DNA from: Pyrenophora tritici-repentis
Taxonomy: Eukaryota; Ascomycota; Dothideomycetes; Pleosporales; Pleosporaceae
NCBI RefSeq assembly: GCF_003171515.1
Contig: NC_089392.1
Location: 2,666,001 to 2,730,000, forward strand
Direction: 5' to 3'
DNA: 64,000 nt
Shown here: piece after piece, positions 48,715 to 59,000 of the stretch
How the letters are laid out: every line of letters begins with the position of its first letter
Numbering within the stretch: position 1 is the stretch's first letter
Translations under genes and position numbers: made by a program
Notes under the pieces: model-generated
What the model saw: only the letters and a program-made list of their open reading frames with translations
Told to the model about the DNA's origin: nothing
The model's database searches: none

Positions 48715-49652
48715 AGACGAGCCAGCACCAAACTAGCCTTATAGCGTCCGGTTACAATTGTCAAACCGTCGACTACAACAATGCTGCTTCCCTTCAACAT
48801 GCATTGATGGGTGTTGACACTGTCATCTCCACAGTCATGGGTAACCCTCAACTTCGACTCATCGAAGCGGCTATACAATGTCGGGTGCGACGTTTCGCAC
48901 CCGCTGAATTTGAAGGTCGGCCAAGCCTAAGAGCTCAAAATGAGCTACTCGATCGTAATCACAACTCAGCGTTGGCCTTGCTAGAGCATTATCGGAGCCA
49001 CATGCAATACACGGTCTTCGTTTGCGGCATACTGTATGAACGGTTCTCCGTGAACGGAATGATGTCTCACCGGATAGGATCCAGCACTGGTTATGGTCAT
49101 GAAGGTGGATTTATCGCCGATCCTCGGCAAATGACTGCAATGGCACCAATATATGACGCTGCGCAGAACCCGTCCTGGATATGTCTGACTTCCGCATACG
49201 ACGTAGCACAGTTCGTGGTACGAGCCATCGATATGCCCGACTGGCCTATCGAGATGAGCATGTGCGGTGAACGCATGACTGTCCACGATCTGGTAGAAAC
49301 TATCAGAGCTTGCAGGAGTATGTTTATCCATCGAAGTGTTGCTATGCCTTCTCACTGATCTCTGATTAGATCGACCATGGGCTAGCATTGATTACCAAGC
49401 CCCTGCGAGTATGAAATCATTTTCGACTTTTATTTGCAACTACTAATCAATTATGCAGACCTTGAATATCAGATAACTATGGCTCAGCTCGGCGGAGACA
49501 TCGCCGGGCAGAGGCGGCTCGCCCCGCTTCTTGCCACAGCAGAGGGTCTTTATGACTTTGCAGTACCGGCATACCTCAACTCAGTCTTCCCAGACATTCG
49601 GGTGACCCGCTTCCAAGCCTGGTTCTTGCGAAATTGGGCTTCCATTCCTTGA

Positions 49653-50459
49653 GACATTACTTATGGTGGACATGTTCCCTATATAGCTGGTTGTGTCCTC
49701 GAGACGTCCGGACTCATCAGCCCGCCGGACTTGGGCAACAAATGCCGAAATTCTATCAGAAGGAGTTCCGTTCCTCTTAATTCACGCCTGAAATCTCATT
49801 TTTTGCTATCTAGTGCGTTACTAGACTCAGCGCCGTGACGTGTCACATTGAAGAACAACCCAGCACAAACACAGATCATGGGAATTTTTTGTGAAAGAAC
49901 ATTATCAAAGTCTATATTCTCACTGGGTATACTTGCCAGCGTGCTAGATAATCAGGCAGATTTAGGAGGATGCCGAAGATTCGGGGGGTTGCGAAGATCA
50001 TGCATGGTTCTGTCGCACTAGCACAACCACACGCGACACTCGCACTCGCGGTCCCTAACCCCTTCAAAGCACAGACATGAGCACTAACCAATTTTGCAGA
50101 AGGATACCCGATGATCGATGTGAGCAAGGCCCGCTCTGAGGTTGATAGAAATCTTCGTTGCGGTATTGCATCAGAAGTACGTCACTGGTGGGGCCAGGGC
50201 TCCCCGCTACGATAATAAAAGTCCAACGCGTCCACGGAGTCTTCTTTCCAGTGTCACAACCACAAATTAATTCGCAATTTAACATCGAAAATCAAACCTT
50301 TCTCACTTTCAACAAATCTTCCACATCAAACTTGTAAGTAAGAGATCCCATGGCGGTTGGCGCGAGGTTTTGAAGTCTGCATCCCTGACTTAAAATCCCA
50401 ACCATATATCCCTGTAATGAACATCCTATTAACATATGCAGAACACAATCACATTCAAA
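49653..50459. other. Spacer downstream of the NmrA-like gene
   Basis: 800 bases with no supported gene. Bases 50200-50459 are a likely promoter and leader for the small gene at 50460. Confidence 0.4.
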
Positions 50460-50840
50460 ATGGTCTCTTCTCAGCAAGGCTACGCTCCCACCACTGTCGA
50501 CATCAAGGGTAACCCCGAAGCCGTCAACGAGGCCCAGTCCAACCTTCCCCTTCCCGACCAACCACCCGTCGCCTCAGACTTCAACTCCTCAGATGCCCGC
50601 ACCGTAAACGTCGGCTCTGGCGGCCAAGAAGGTTCCTTCGCCTCCGGCGGCGGTGCCATCCGTGAGCCCGCAGTCGCTGTCGGCGGCCCCGCTGCTCGTG
50701 AGGCTAAGGACGGTCTCGGTGGTCTCCCCAACGACGCCGTCTCACGCGAAGCAAAGGACCACTCTGGTCTTGCAGACACCACCGGCAAGGACTACGGATA
50801 CCCGGGCAAGAACGACCCCAGCTCCGGTATGAAGCAGTAG
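50460..50840 (+). CDS. Small hydrophilic protein, stress/LEA-like composition
   Basis: 126-residue intronless protein beginning MVSSQQGYAPTTV, with an in-frame upstream ATG at 50436 that I do not prefer because the context AAAATGG at 50460 is better. It is almost devoid of hydrophobic clusters, rich in Gly, Ala, Asp, Ser, with no Cys. Blocks such as AAREAKDGLGGLPNDAV and VSREAKDHSGLAD recur, and the end is DYGYPGKNDPSSGMKQ. This composition suggests a disordered stress-protection protein; no family is assigned. The next gene (51522) has related REAK blocks and may be a distant paralogue. Confidence 0.7.
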   Translation: MVSSQQGYAPTTVDIKGNPEAVNEAQSNLPLPDQPPVASDFNSSDARTVNVGSGGQEGSFASGGGAIREPAVAVGGPAAREAKDGLGGLPNDAVSREAKDHSGLADTTGKDYGYPGKNDPSSGMKQ

Positions 50841-51521
50841 AGAGTCATTGCAAAACAGGGGGACAACACTTGAGATACCCAGACCCCGAGGGAAAGTGGG
50901 ATTGAAAAGTATTTTCACGATTATGAATGGCTGCTGTCACTGCGCTCAGTAGCTTGGACCTGCAAGAGCAGTGTTCATGTACAATTAGATGAAATGAATG
51001 AATGACGAATGTAAAATTTACTTGCTGTATTTACTGCGCAGTGTTGTGATGTTTGAAGTGATAATCGTCTGTCAGGCGCAACAACATCGTCATACCAGCG
51101 TAAGTCCGTAAAACCGGAAAGTTGGTCACAAGAGCTCTTGGTCGAGAACTCGCACCTTGTGTACCTGACGCCATGCCGCCATAGCAGCCGCAATATGCAC
51201 GAATGCCCAATTCTAGTAATCCGCTATGTGGATCACCCTGCCGAGCATCCGATCGACGTTGGCGCTTTGACATTTTGGGAGGAGGGTGGGGCTGGTTAAG
51301 GCTGAGGTGACTATTTGACGTCAAGGATACGCCACAGCAGTTGGTCAGTGTGATGGAGGGAAGACGTATATGGTATGTAGGATACATAGAAAAGGCTGGA
51401 TTGAAGGTTTCTCTCACTGACAATACAACACCGCACTCTACCTGACCGTACTTGTTACTGATAATCGACTTGATCAAATTGTACGAACACTTGACTCTCG
51501 ATAAGTAAACGAACTACCAAT
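50841..51521. other. Spacer between the two hydrophilic-protein genes
   Basis: 680 bases, no gene recognised. Overlapping minus-strand frames at 50975-51477 lack family resemblance. Confidence 0.4.
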
Positions 51522-52246
51522 ATGGCATCTTCATACGGAACAAAGGTATGCGGTTTCTTACGGCTTCCACATCTCGACCTTGCCACGTCAACATCTCAAT
51601 TCACCATACTAACCCCATTCCTCAGGTCACCAACGACCCCGAAGCCAACAACCGCATCAATGAGGCCGTCGGCACTGTAACCTCCGACTCTCTCGCAGGC
51701 GAATCCCTCAAGAACTCGGGTTCCTTCGGCGCCGGTAACCCTAAAGCAGGAGCCACATCACAGCCCTCATCTTCCACTACCACAAACACAACCGACACCT
51801 CTTCCGCCACCAAGCTCCCCTCAGCTACTAACTTTGAAGAGCGCGAGGCGAAACAAGGCCGGACCGCAGACCAGGAACTAAACGAAGCGAAAGGCTACGG
51901 CAAAGAAGCTGGCAGAGGACCTACCTACGCTACACCTGGTGCTACATCATCCAGTGGAGGAGCAGAAAGCCAAACCAGCTATTCCGGTTCCGCGCCTACA
52001 GGCTTACAAGCCGGCAAGAACATTGACCCCAACGTTCTTCAGCCCAAGGGAGCGAACCTAACGGAAGACAAGGACATGAGCGGTGAGAGGAAGTATCCAG
52101 AGGTTGGGACAGAGAATGATCCGGCGAGGGCGCATGAATTGAAGTTGCAGAAGATGGATGCGGTTCCTTCAGGTGTGTCGAGCAGGAATGATATGGCGCA
52201 GGGTGGGGATAGCAAGTTTAGTGGGCTGGGGGATGCGAGCGCTTGA
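51522..52246 (+). CDS. Hydrophilic low-complexity protein, possible paralogue of the preceding gene
   Basis: Exon 51522-51545 (MASSYGTK) and exon 51626-52246 joined by an 80-nt GTATGC...CTCAG intron give about 214 residues. Features: VTNDPEANNRINEAVGTV, a Ser/Thr-rich stretch, then EEREAKQGRTADQELNEAKG and KGANLTEDKDMSGERKYPE, ending SKFSGLGDASA. No Cys and no membrane segment. The small first exon decides the start: the frame upstream of 51626 has no better ATG. Probably a disordered stress-related protein; function not assigned. Confidence 0.75.
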
Positions 52247-52684
52247 GGGTGTGACGAGGTTGATGGGGAACTACGGGGTATATGATTGCAGAATGAAGTC
52301 GATTGAGACTTGATGAATGAATGAATGAAAACGCCTTCATGAGATGAAGATACCCGTTCAACACAATTTAGTGATGAACTCTGTGATGAAAAGGGTTTGT
52401 TCGTGAGGGCCGAAAGACGTCCCACCAAACGCGCCATCCCAAACGGGCCTCTTCCGCGGGCGCACGGACGCGGGCCGTTGCACCAGAGTTCAAGGTGGCC
52501 TTTCGCGACGGCAATTCTCACACCCCGGAATCTGACAACGTCGCTCGTTCTCCTCCCACGAATTTCTCCCACACCCTTTTTTTGCGTTGCAATTCCTTTC
52601 GTTTCGACTGGGGCTTTACCATTGCGATTGGGGTTTACAGACCACCGTTTTCTGTATGCGCGACTGAACTGCTAGGTACCCAGC
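52247..52684. promoter_or_regulatory. Spacer and probable promoter of the ERV41-like gene
   Basis: 438 bases. No gene recognised; tandem GAATGAAT occurs near 52315. The last part is T- and C-rich, as in fungal leaders. Confidence 0.4.
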
Positions 52685-54033
52685 ATGAACGGCTTCGGGG
52701 ATGGGCATGGTGACGATGCGTTTGGGCCTGCGAAGGGCGGAGTTGTGTCGAGTTTTGATGCTTTTCGTAAGTCTGGAATTAGGAGGGTTGTTTTGTGTGT
52801 TGGTGGTGGAGAGAGTTGAGCTCTTGCGATGCTATCCATACTTCACGATAAGAGATGAAGCTAACGATTATACTTAGCCAAAACCAAGAAGACATATCTG
52901 GTCCAAGGCCGCAACTCCTCCGCTTGGACGGTAACGCTCATCTTGACATGTATCTACTTGTCATGGTCCGAGATATCGCGCTGGTTAGCCGGCTCAACGT
53001 CGCAATCCTTCTCCGTCGAGAAGGGTATATCTCACGACATGCAACTAAACCTCGATGTCATAGTCGCCATGCGCTGCGCTGATCTTCACGTCAATATGCA
53101 GGACGCAGCCGGTGACCGCACACTCGCCGGAGAGCTTTTGCGCAAGGATCCCACTTCATGGTCGCAGTGGACTGGCAGGAATTTGGAGAGGGGAACACAT
53201 GAACTGGGTATTGATGCCGGCAAGGCACAGCCCTGGGAAGAAGTGTGGGATGTGCATGAACAGTTAGGCAAGGCGCACAAGAGGAAGTTCAGTAAGACAC
53301 CAAGGATCCGCGGCGAGACGGATAGTTGCCGCATCTACGGTAGTCTGGACGGAAACAAAGTGCAAGGAGATTTTCACATTACCGCCCGAGGCCACGGATA
53401 CATTGAATTCGGTCAACATCTAGATCATTCATGTAAGCCGCGCCTTCCAGCCACAGTCAAAAAGTTTACTAACAAGATGCCCCAGCCTTCAACTTCTCCC
53501 ACATCATCCGCGAAATGTCCTTCGGCCCCTACTACCCCTCGCTCACCAACCCCCTCGACGCCACAATCGCCGTAACCCCCACCCCAGACGACAAATTCTA
53601 CAAATTCCAATACTACCTCTCCATCGTCCCCACAATCTACACCGACGACCCCTCCCTCATCCCTCTCCTCGAACTCGTCGGCTCCACCAGCAACCACCCC
53701 GGTGCAGCCTCCATGTTCCATGGCGCCCATGCCATCAAAACTAACCAGTACGCTGTCACCAGCCAGTCGCACAAGGTGCCTGAGAACTACGTGCCCGGTA
53801 TTTTTGTAAAATTCGATATTGAGCCCATCGTACTGAGAGTGGTCGAGGAGTGGGGTGGCTTCTGGAGACTGATAGTCACCTTAATCAATGTTGTTAGTGG
53901 GGTTATGGTTGCAGGCGGGTGGGCATGGCAGATGTTTGAATGGGGTTGTGAGGTTCTGGGGAAGAGGCGGCGAAGAGGGGATGGCGTGGGTGTTTTGGGA
54001 ACGCCGAGTGTGGAGAAGACGAGTTGGGAGTAA
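52685..54033 (+). CDS. ERV41: ERV41-like COPII cargo receptor
   Basis: Membrane protein that cycles between ER and Golgi in COPII vesicles with ERV46. Exons 52685-52766, 52878-53432 and 53486-54033 join in frame. After a short N-terminus comes a first membrane segment (VTLILTCIYLSWSEISRWL), then the lumenal ERGIC_N/Erv domain: FSVEKGISHDMQLNLDVIVAMRC, RIYGSLDGNKVQGDFHI, FNFSHIIREMSFG and FYKFQYYLSIVPTIY. A second membrane segment follows (WRLIVTLINVVSGVMVAGG) and a short basic cytosolic tail. A single CADL-type Cys pair at the start of the lumenal domain agrees with ERV41 rather than the Cys-rich ERV46. Confidence 0.9.
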
Positions 54034-54689
54034 CGCGTGTGTATAAGAGATAAAGACTAGAAGTGGAGTAGTGGGGTTGCATTATGGGAGTTTTTTTTTG
54101 CTCTTTCCTTCTACATATGGGACGAGTTATGTGTTCTGGCTTTTGCGTTTGTAGATGGAAAGTTATGAGTAGAACATTGTCCATGTTTTTCGCATTTTCA
54201 AATCGTGTTTCGGTGTCTGTGATGGTTGAGGTTAGTGTAGTTGGTATGTGATTTTCCCCATCCCCTTTTGTCGTGTGGATAAGACTGATCCCTTTGGATC
54301 TAATAGTTAACGCTTGATAACATGGCCATACTGAGACGCTTCCATTCTCGAGGTCGCCTGGAAGGTGTCGCTCACCACCTCCTGCAATCTTGTTTTTGAC
54401 ACGTCATTGGGAGACCCTGGTTCTAGCATTTTCCTTCTTTTTGCGGTAATCACAACCTTATTCCCAATCTGCTCCTGCTCCTTGGTTTTCTCCTGGGCTC
54501 TGATAGGCTACTTTTCGCTTTCGCGCTAGTGGGTGATGGTAAGGTCTATGGCTCATGAAATGGCTCACTGCTTCACCACCCTGAACACCAGCTAGCTACC
54601 ACCTTTTGTCTCCCAAAAGCATTCATAACAACTTTCCTAAGGCAATCATCGCATCCCACACAGAGTCTTCGGCACCACGAGACCCCAAC
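54034..54689. other. Spacer upstream of the RING-H2 gene
   Basis: 656 bases with no gene recognised. An open frame precedes the RING-H2 start in phase, but the first ATG in good position is 54690. Confidence 0.4.
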
Positions 54690-56030
54690 ATGTTTACCCT
54701 ACGGACCCAGTTAGAATTTTACATGGCCGGCGTCACACCCATCGACACTAGCACCGATAGCAGTGACGAACAGGATGATTGCAGCATCTGCCTCGTGTGC
54801 CTTGAGCAATATGTGGTAAAGATAGTCGTCTGCGGCCACAAGTTTCACACTTCATGCGTACTGGGATGGTTCGAGAAGAACGCGCCCTGTACAGGCACAA
54901 AGCGAGGAGTATGCCCAAACTGCCGACGCGAACTCTACGAACCCGATCCAGAGTCTACGCGGAGAGAAAATCTACCAAATATACCCCCATCCAGTTCTAG
55001 TGTTACGTTCCAAAACCTGGACGACATATTTTACGCATTGGATGGGCTACCGGGAGTCTACGATTCTCGGGGCGATGGATTCAGTTCCTTTCTCGGACCG
55101 CCTTCGTCGCCATACCTGTTTGAGGAGACTACAAGATCACTACAGGACCCTGGTTATGGTTCTCCATTACCCATAATCATGCATCGTGTAGCTGCCGCTC
55201 CGACTATGAATACAAGTTTCACGCCACAGTCCAACGAGATAGTTGGGGATACCATAGCTGCAACCGCCTCAATAGAAGGCAGAAGACACGCTCGTCAACT
55301 AGCAGTACCACCATTCTCATCTCGCGCCACACCACCACTTCCGCCGCTACTACCCCAAGACGCAATGTCAAACCATAACCCCATCTTCCCTAACGTCCAA
55401 CACCCATGCCCCCAAGTCCCTGAAAGCTACACCTACCTCCCCAACCAAACCCCACAAAATAACCCAACCCGCCTGCGCCGTCTATTCGATATGACGATAG
55501 ATTTGCTGGCACACTTAGATCAAACGAGGCCACAGCTGATAAACGAACGTGAAGTTTTTGAGCAGCTACGCAATCATGCTGTCAGAACGCTAGGGCTACC
55601 AGGCCAACAGCACGCATCCCGCACTAGAAGTCGGCAGCTGCTTGAGCCGATACGTTCGGCCGTCATTGACACGGATCCCGAACCCGTTTTTGAAGAAGGT
55701 TATATCTTCCCCAGATCTTACTATGATCTCACTGACGCTATAGTTGAAAGACGAAAACTCCGACTAACTAGAAACTCACTTGATCGCTTTCATTTTGCAG
55801 TCATTAGGAGACATGGAGTAAAGCATATCATGAGAGTAGATCGCAGGCGTAACTGGCAGTCTAATGATGATGACGATGATTGGCATAATGTGAGTTATGG
55901 GCCATCGTTTGCTATAATTTGCTTATTAGGAGTTGGTGTATTACTTTGGACGCTTATGATTGTTTTGTTTGGACTGGGGATTAGGCATTCTTGTGGCTGG
56001 ATTAGAGGAGTTGATGGGAGAGGGAAATGA
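54690..56030 (+). CDS. RING-H2 finger protein with C-terminal membrane segment
   Basis: 446 residues from ATG 54690, no intron. A RING-H2 finger near the N-terminus: DDCSICLVCLEQ, then VVCGHKFHTSCVLGW and GVCPNCRREL give the C-x2-C, C-x-H-x2-H-x2-C, C-x2-C ligand pattern expected of an E3 ubiquitin ligase. The long middle part is Pro- and Ser-rich and disordered. A C-terminal hydrophobic segment (IICLLGVGVLLWTLMIVLFGLG) should anchor it in a membrane. Substrate unknown. A related, broken gene lies 740 bases downstream. Confidence 0.85.
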   Translation: MFTLRTQLEFYMAGVTPIDTSTDSSDEQDDCSICLVCLEQYVVKIVVCGHKFHTSCVLGWFEKNAPCTGTKRGVCPNCRRELYEPDPESTRRENLPNIPPSSSSVTFQNLDDIFYALDGLPGVYDSRGDGFSSFLGPPSSPYLFEETTRSLQDPGYGSPLPIIMHRVAAAPTMNTSFTPQSNEIVGDTIAATASIEGRRHARQLAVPPFSSRATPPLPPLLPQDAMSNHNPIFPNVQHPCPQVPESYTYLPNQTPQNNPTRLRRLFDMTIDLLAHLDQTRPQLINEREVFEQLRNHAVRTLGLPGQQHASRTRSRQLLEPIRSAVIDTDPEPVFEEGYIFPRSYYDLTDAIVERRKLRLTRNSLDRFHFAVIRRHGVKHIMRVDRRRNWQSNDDDDDWHNVSYGPSFAIICLLGVGVLLWTLMIVLFGLGIRHSCGWIRGVDGRGK

Positions 56031-56771
56031 GGGCTGTTGGGTTTTCATTGTGCCAACTTTTGGAGTTGAAACGGCCTGGGTAGATCAAAGCTGATCAGGC
56101 CCAGGTAGACCATTATTACATGGTTATAGTCTTATGCGAAATTATTCAACCGCTTAGATGCAGTTCAAAGGTCATTTGATTGAGGCGATGAGCCTCTTGT
56201 CGCCCGGTACGATATGGGCGTCATCCGTGTGATATGAAATACTTGACATACTAATGTACAAAGGCCATTCTAGGCGACAGATATACCGACTGGGAGTGGA
56301 ACAAAGTGGTTTGACCACCTGTCGCTGTCAAATATTTGATTTCACCCAGTTGGCAGAATGATACTGTGTACCAAGTTTCATGCCTTCGATGTGAGAATGG
56401 GGTAGAGGGTGACAGATAATAGTGGGATTTCCACCCGTCTAAGATCACTGCGGGAGAGTAGAAAACGACCTACAACTTCACAAGACGAATAAAGTTTTTT
56501 TGAACATAGATGAAGATATGTAGACACTGTAAAACAACACTAAAACTATATTGTGAACTTTCCCAATTGGCTCGTACAATGTCCCTCAAACTTTCACAGC
56601 AAATGCAATACCAGCCCCGAATCCTGCGAGGCCTTCACAGAAGTCCCACACAGCGCTGTACATAAACACCAAATTGTACACAATGCAGGACTCTGAATTC
56701 TTTCGAATATATAAGCTCTACCCTCCACCCCCTCTATAAATCATCCATCCACTCAACTCACAACAACAACG
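56031..56771. other. Spacer between the two RING genes
   Basis: 740 bases without a gene. TATAAGC and a short CAACAACAACG leader lie just before the ATG at 56772, a good fungal promoter layout. Confidence 0.4.
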
Positions 56772-57301
56772 ATGGATTCAATCAACCAACCTACAGCCCT
56801 CGCTACTCCCGCTACTCTCGTCTCACAGGCCGAGTTTTTCGAGGTAGGCCTCGCCGGTATCCCCGCTCAACCTGAGGATTCAGTCTGTAGCATCTGCTAC
56901 GAGCATCTTGACCAGTTCGTCGTCCAGCTGACAGCATGCAACCACACATTCCACACGACATGCATTGTGACCTGGCCACCCATGGACAACTGAACAACAC
57001 ATGTCCCTACTGGCGTCACGAGCTGTACGATAGAGACCTTGAGCTTGCTGTAGTAGAGCGACCGGTTCCCGTCCGTCAGCGCACGATTGTAGATATGCAT
57101 GATCAATGGCTTATCCGACTGCGGAGACTGATTCAGCAGCAGGGTCGTTTAGATCTTGAGATCCAGCGTCTGTTTGAACTTCGAGGGCCAGATGGTTTCG
57201 ATGGTGAGAATGCCTCTCATCTCGATCGCGTGCTTGAGGTACAACATGGTGTAGAACTCCAACTGCAGGCCATGGCTCCCGCTTTTGAGGAAGATAGTTA
57301 A
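56772..57301 (+). pseudogene. Truncated RING-finger gene with frameshift
   Basis: Starts MDSINQPTALATPA and reads SVCSICYEHLDQFVVQLTACNHTFHTTCIVTW, a RING-H2 half resembling the gene at 54690. The frame then stops at 56991. A second frame from about 56965 continues GQLNNTCPYWRHELYDRDLE to 57301, so a frame change lies near 56970. The last ligand pair reads CPYW in place of CPNC, so one zinc ligand is missing. The rest is a helical, charged tail without a membrane segment. Either a decayed duplicate or a real short gene with a sequencing error; the lost Cys favours decay. Confidence 0.6.
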
Positions 57302-57705
57302 GATCTTGAAGATGACGAAGAGCAGAATCGTTTCAATGACGAGGCTTTCATCAACCACATGTATGCCATTCACCACCCCGAGGCTTCTGGCAATTAGGGG
57401 ATGACAGCTTTGGATCGTGGTTGTTTTCGCAATGTTGACACTAGTCTGAGGTACTACACCTCGTTCTAAGTGGTCGGTGTTGTTTTTGCCACTTCTGCAA
57501 GTTTGTTATGTATCGATTTTGTTGAATTGAATATGATCTTTTCTATAGAAATTATGTGTCCGAATCTTGAAGTTTGTAATTTTGCACAGTGATGTTTTCG
57601 CCGTACCTGCGTATGTACCCAATCTGCGTGATATCAGTAGCAGTTTCGATGCTCAATCGCAAGAGAAAATCTCACTGCCTTGCCGTATGTACAAAAGTTA
57701 CAACT
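57302..57705. other. Convergent spacer
   Basis: 404 bases between the broken RING gene and the peptidase gene, which end towards each other. Nothing recognised. Confidence 0.35.
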
Positions 57706-58408
57706 CTACGGCACTCGACTGCCTGGTGTAACAACCCACTCCCTCTCCTCTCCCACCGGGTCCACAAGATCCGTCTTACTCCCCACCCACTTCGCGTCCC
57801 GAAGTGGCATAACCACCGCAAGAACCTTGCTCTTGATAAGCCCCAAAGGCAACGGTCCATACAACCTACTATCACGGCTCCACTCCAGATTATCCCCCTG
57901 TACCCAACAATGCCCCTCAGGCACTCTAATCAACTCCTCTTTGACCATTGCGAACTTTCCCTTCGTATCCTCCTCAAACTTATCATCCTGCTGGAGGCGC
58001 GCATGGGACACCACGCTAACAAAGTCCCCGGGCATACCAATAACGCGCTTGCAACCCCTCGTATTGGGGAAAATAGGATGCACGTACGTCACCACATCGC
58101 CGACTTTAATACCGCGACCGCGGCGGTGCAGACTAGAGTATATGATGACGTTTCCTCTCGGGGGCATCGTCGGCATCATCGAGATGCCGTCTGTGGTTTC
58201 GAACCAGCCAATGTATCGTGCAAAGCAGTGGCGGAGAAGGAGTAATTGTACAGCAATAACACTGCAGCCTTGAGGAGTATTGTTAGTGGGAATGAAGAAT
58301 GGCGGACTTCCGGGGACCTAACTACGTACGTGCCAAGGCATTCACATTGAAGAGCGGTGTCCCGGATCTATTGGGGAGGCGGTGGAAAAACGACCATGGT
58401 AGCGGCAT
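57706..58408 (-). CDS. Mitochondrial inner membrane peptidase subunit (IMP1/IMP2, S26 family)
   Basis: Signal-peptidase-like Ser/Lys protease that removes sorting signals in the intermembrane space. Exons 58408-58330 and 58268-57706 (GTACGT donor, CTCAAG acceptor) give 213 residues. The N-terminus MPLPWSFFHRLPN is followed by a hydrophobic segment (CSVIAVQLLLLRHCFARYIG). Catalytic Ser in DGISMMPTMP and Lys in CKRVIGMPGD are both present, as are the S26 blocks GHCWVQGDNLEWSRDSRLYGP and GLIKSKVLAVVMPL. I cannot decide between the IMP1 and IMP2 subunits by eye. Confidence 0.88.
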
Positions 58409-59000
58409 TACGCGGGATATGTAGAGCTTCGTTATCGCTCTAGCATATTTGGGCAGGTGTTGGGTTTATGCGTTTTCTTGGAAGCAGGTTGCAATGGCTG
58501 CGCGAGCGCTGTGTGTGAGGTGCGGGTGCGATGATGTGGGAAATCTACAAAGCTGGTGGTATTTCCGACGCTAAGAACTTAACTCCGTGGGGTTATCCCA
58601 CTTCGACAAGTTTGCGTGACTTGATAGGAACATCGAACATGTTGCAGGGCGAAGATAAGATTGTAGGGCTGAACAGTCTGGAGCAGGCTAGATTACGGTA
58701 AGCGCTGGTTCAGGTAGTCCTCTATGGATGTCATGCTGATATCGTGCGAGGCCTGCACCAACTGGCTTAGACAGCGAAGCAACATTGCAAGATGCTGTAA
58801 AAGGTGCTTCTACTTCTCTTTTTCAGAATGAATTTATCTTCCATTATGCATTTTTTCTCCTCTCTCATGTTCTACGTTACTCGAGAGCAAGCCACTATCA
58901 GGATAACTTTGGAAAACAGAAAACTAGTCACGACAGCGCACGCTTTATCCAATGTTATTCATATGTTTTGTCCTACTACAAGCCCATCATATCAATTTAA
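58409..59000. other. Spacer and possible 5' exons of the JmjC gene
   Basis: About 590 bases. A frame from the ATG at 58638 (MLQGEDKIVG) ends at a good GTAAGC donor near 58698, but its phase does not fit the JmjC exon, so I do not assign it. Otherwise nothing recognised. Confidence 0.3.

Larger units (their letters stand above)
43096..49652 (+). pseudogene. NmrA-like / isoflavone reductase-like family gene, split by a retrotransposon
   Basis: NAD(P)-binding Rossmann protein of the NmrA/isoflavone-reductase type; substrate unknown. Exon 1 (43096-43126) and exon 2 (43187-43266) give MRVAIAGTSGLALLIAQVL, the dinucleotide-binding GxxG-type start, and LVILSRT. The next intron (43267-43326 originally, 60 nt) now runs into a 5.4-kb retrotransposon. 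Exon 3 resumes at 48717 (VDYNNAASLQHAL, GVDTVISTVMG, RRFAPAEFEG), followed by exons 49370-49408 and 49459-49652, ending LRNWASIP. Every join keeps the frame, so the host gene was intact before the insertion. With the element present, correct splicing would need a 5.4-kb intron, so the gene is probably inactive. Confidence 0.85.
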
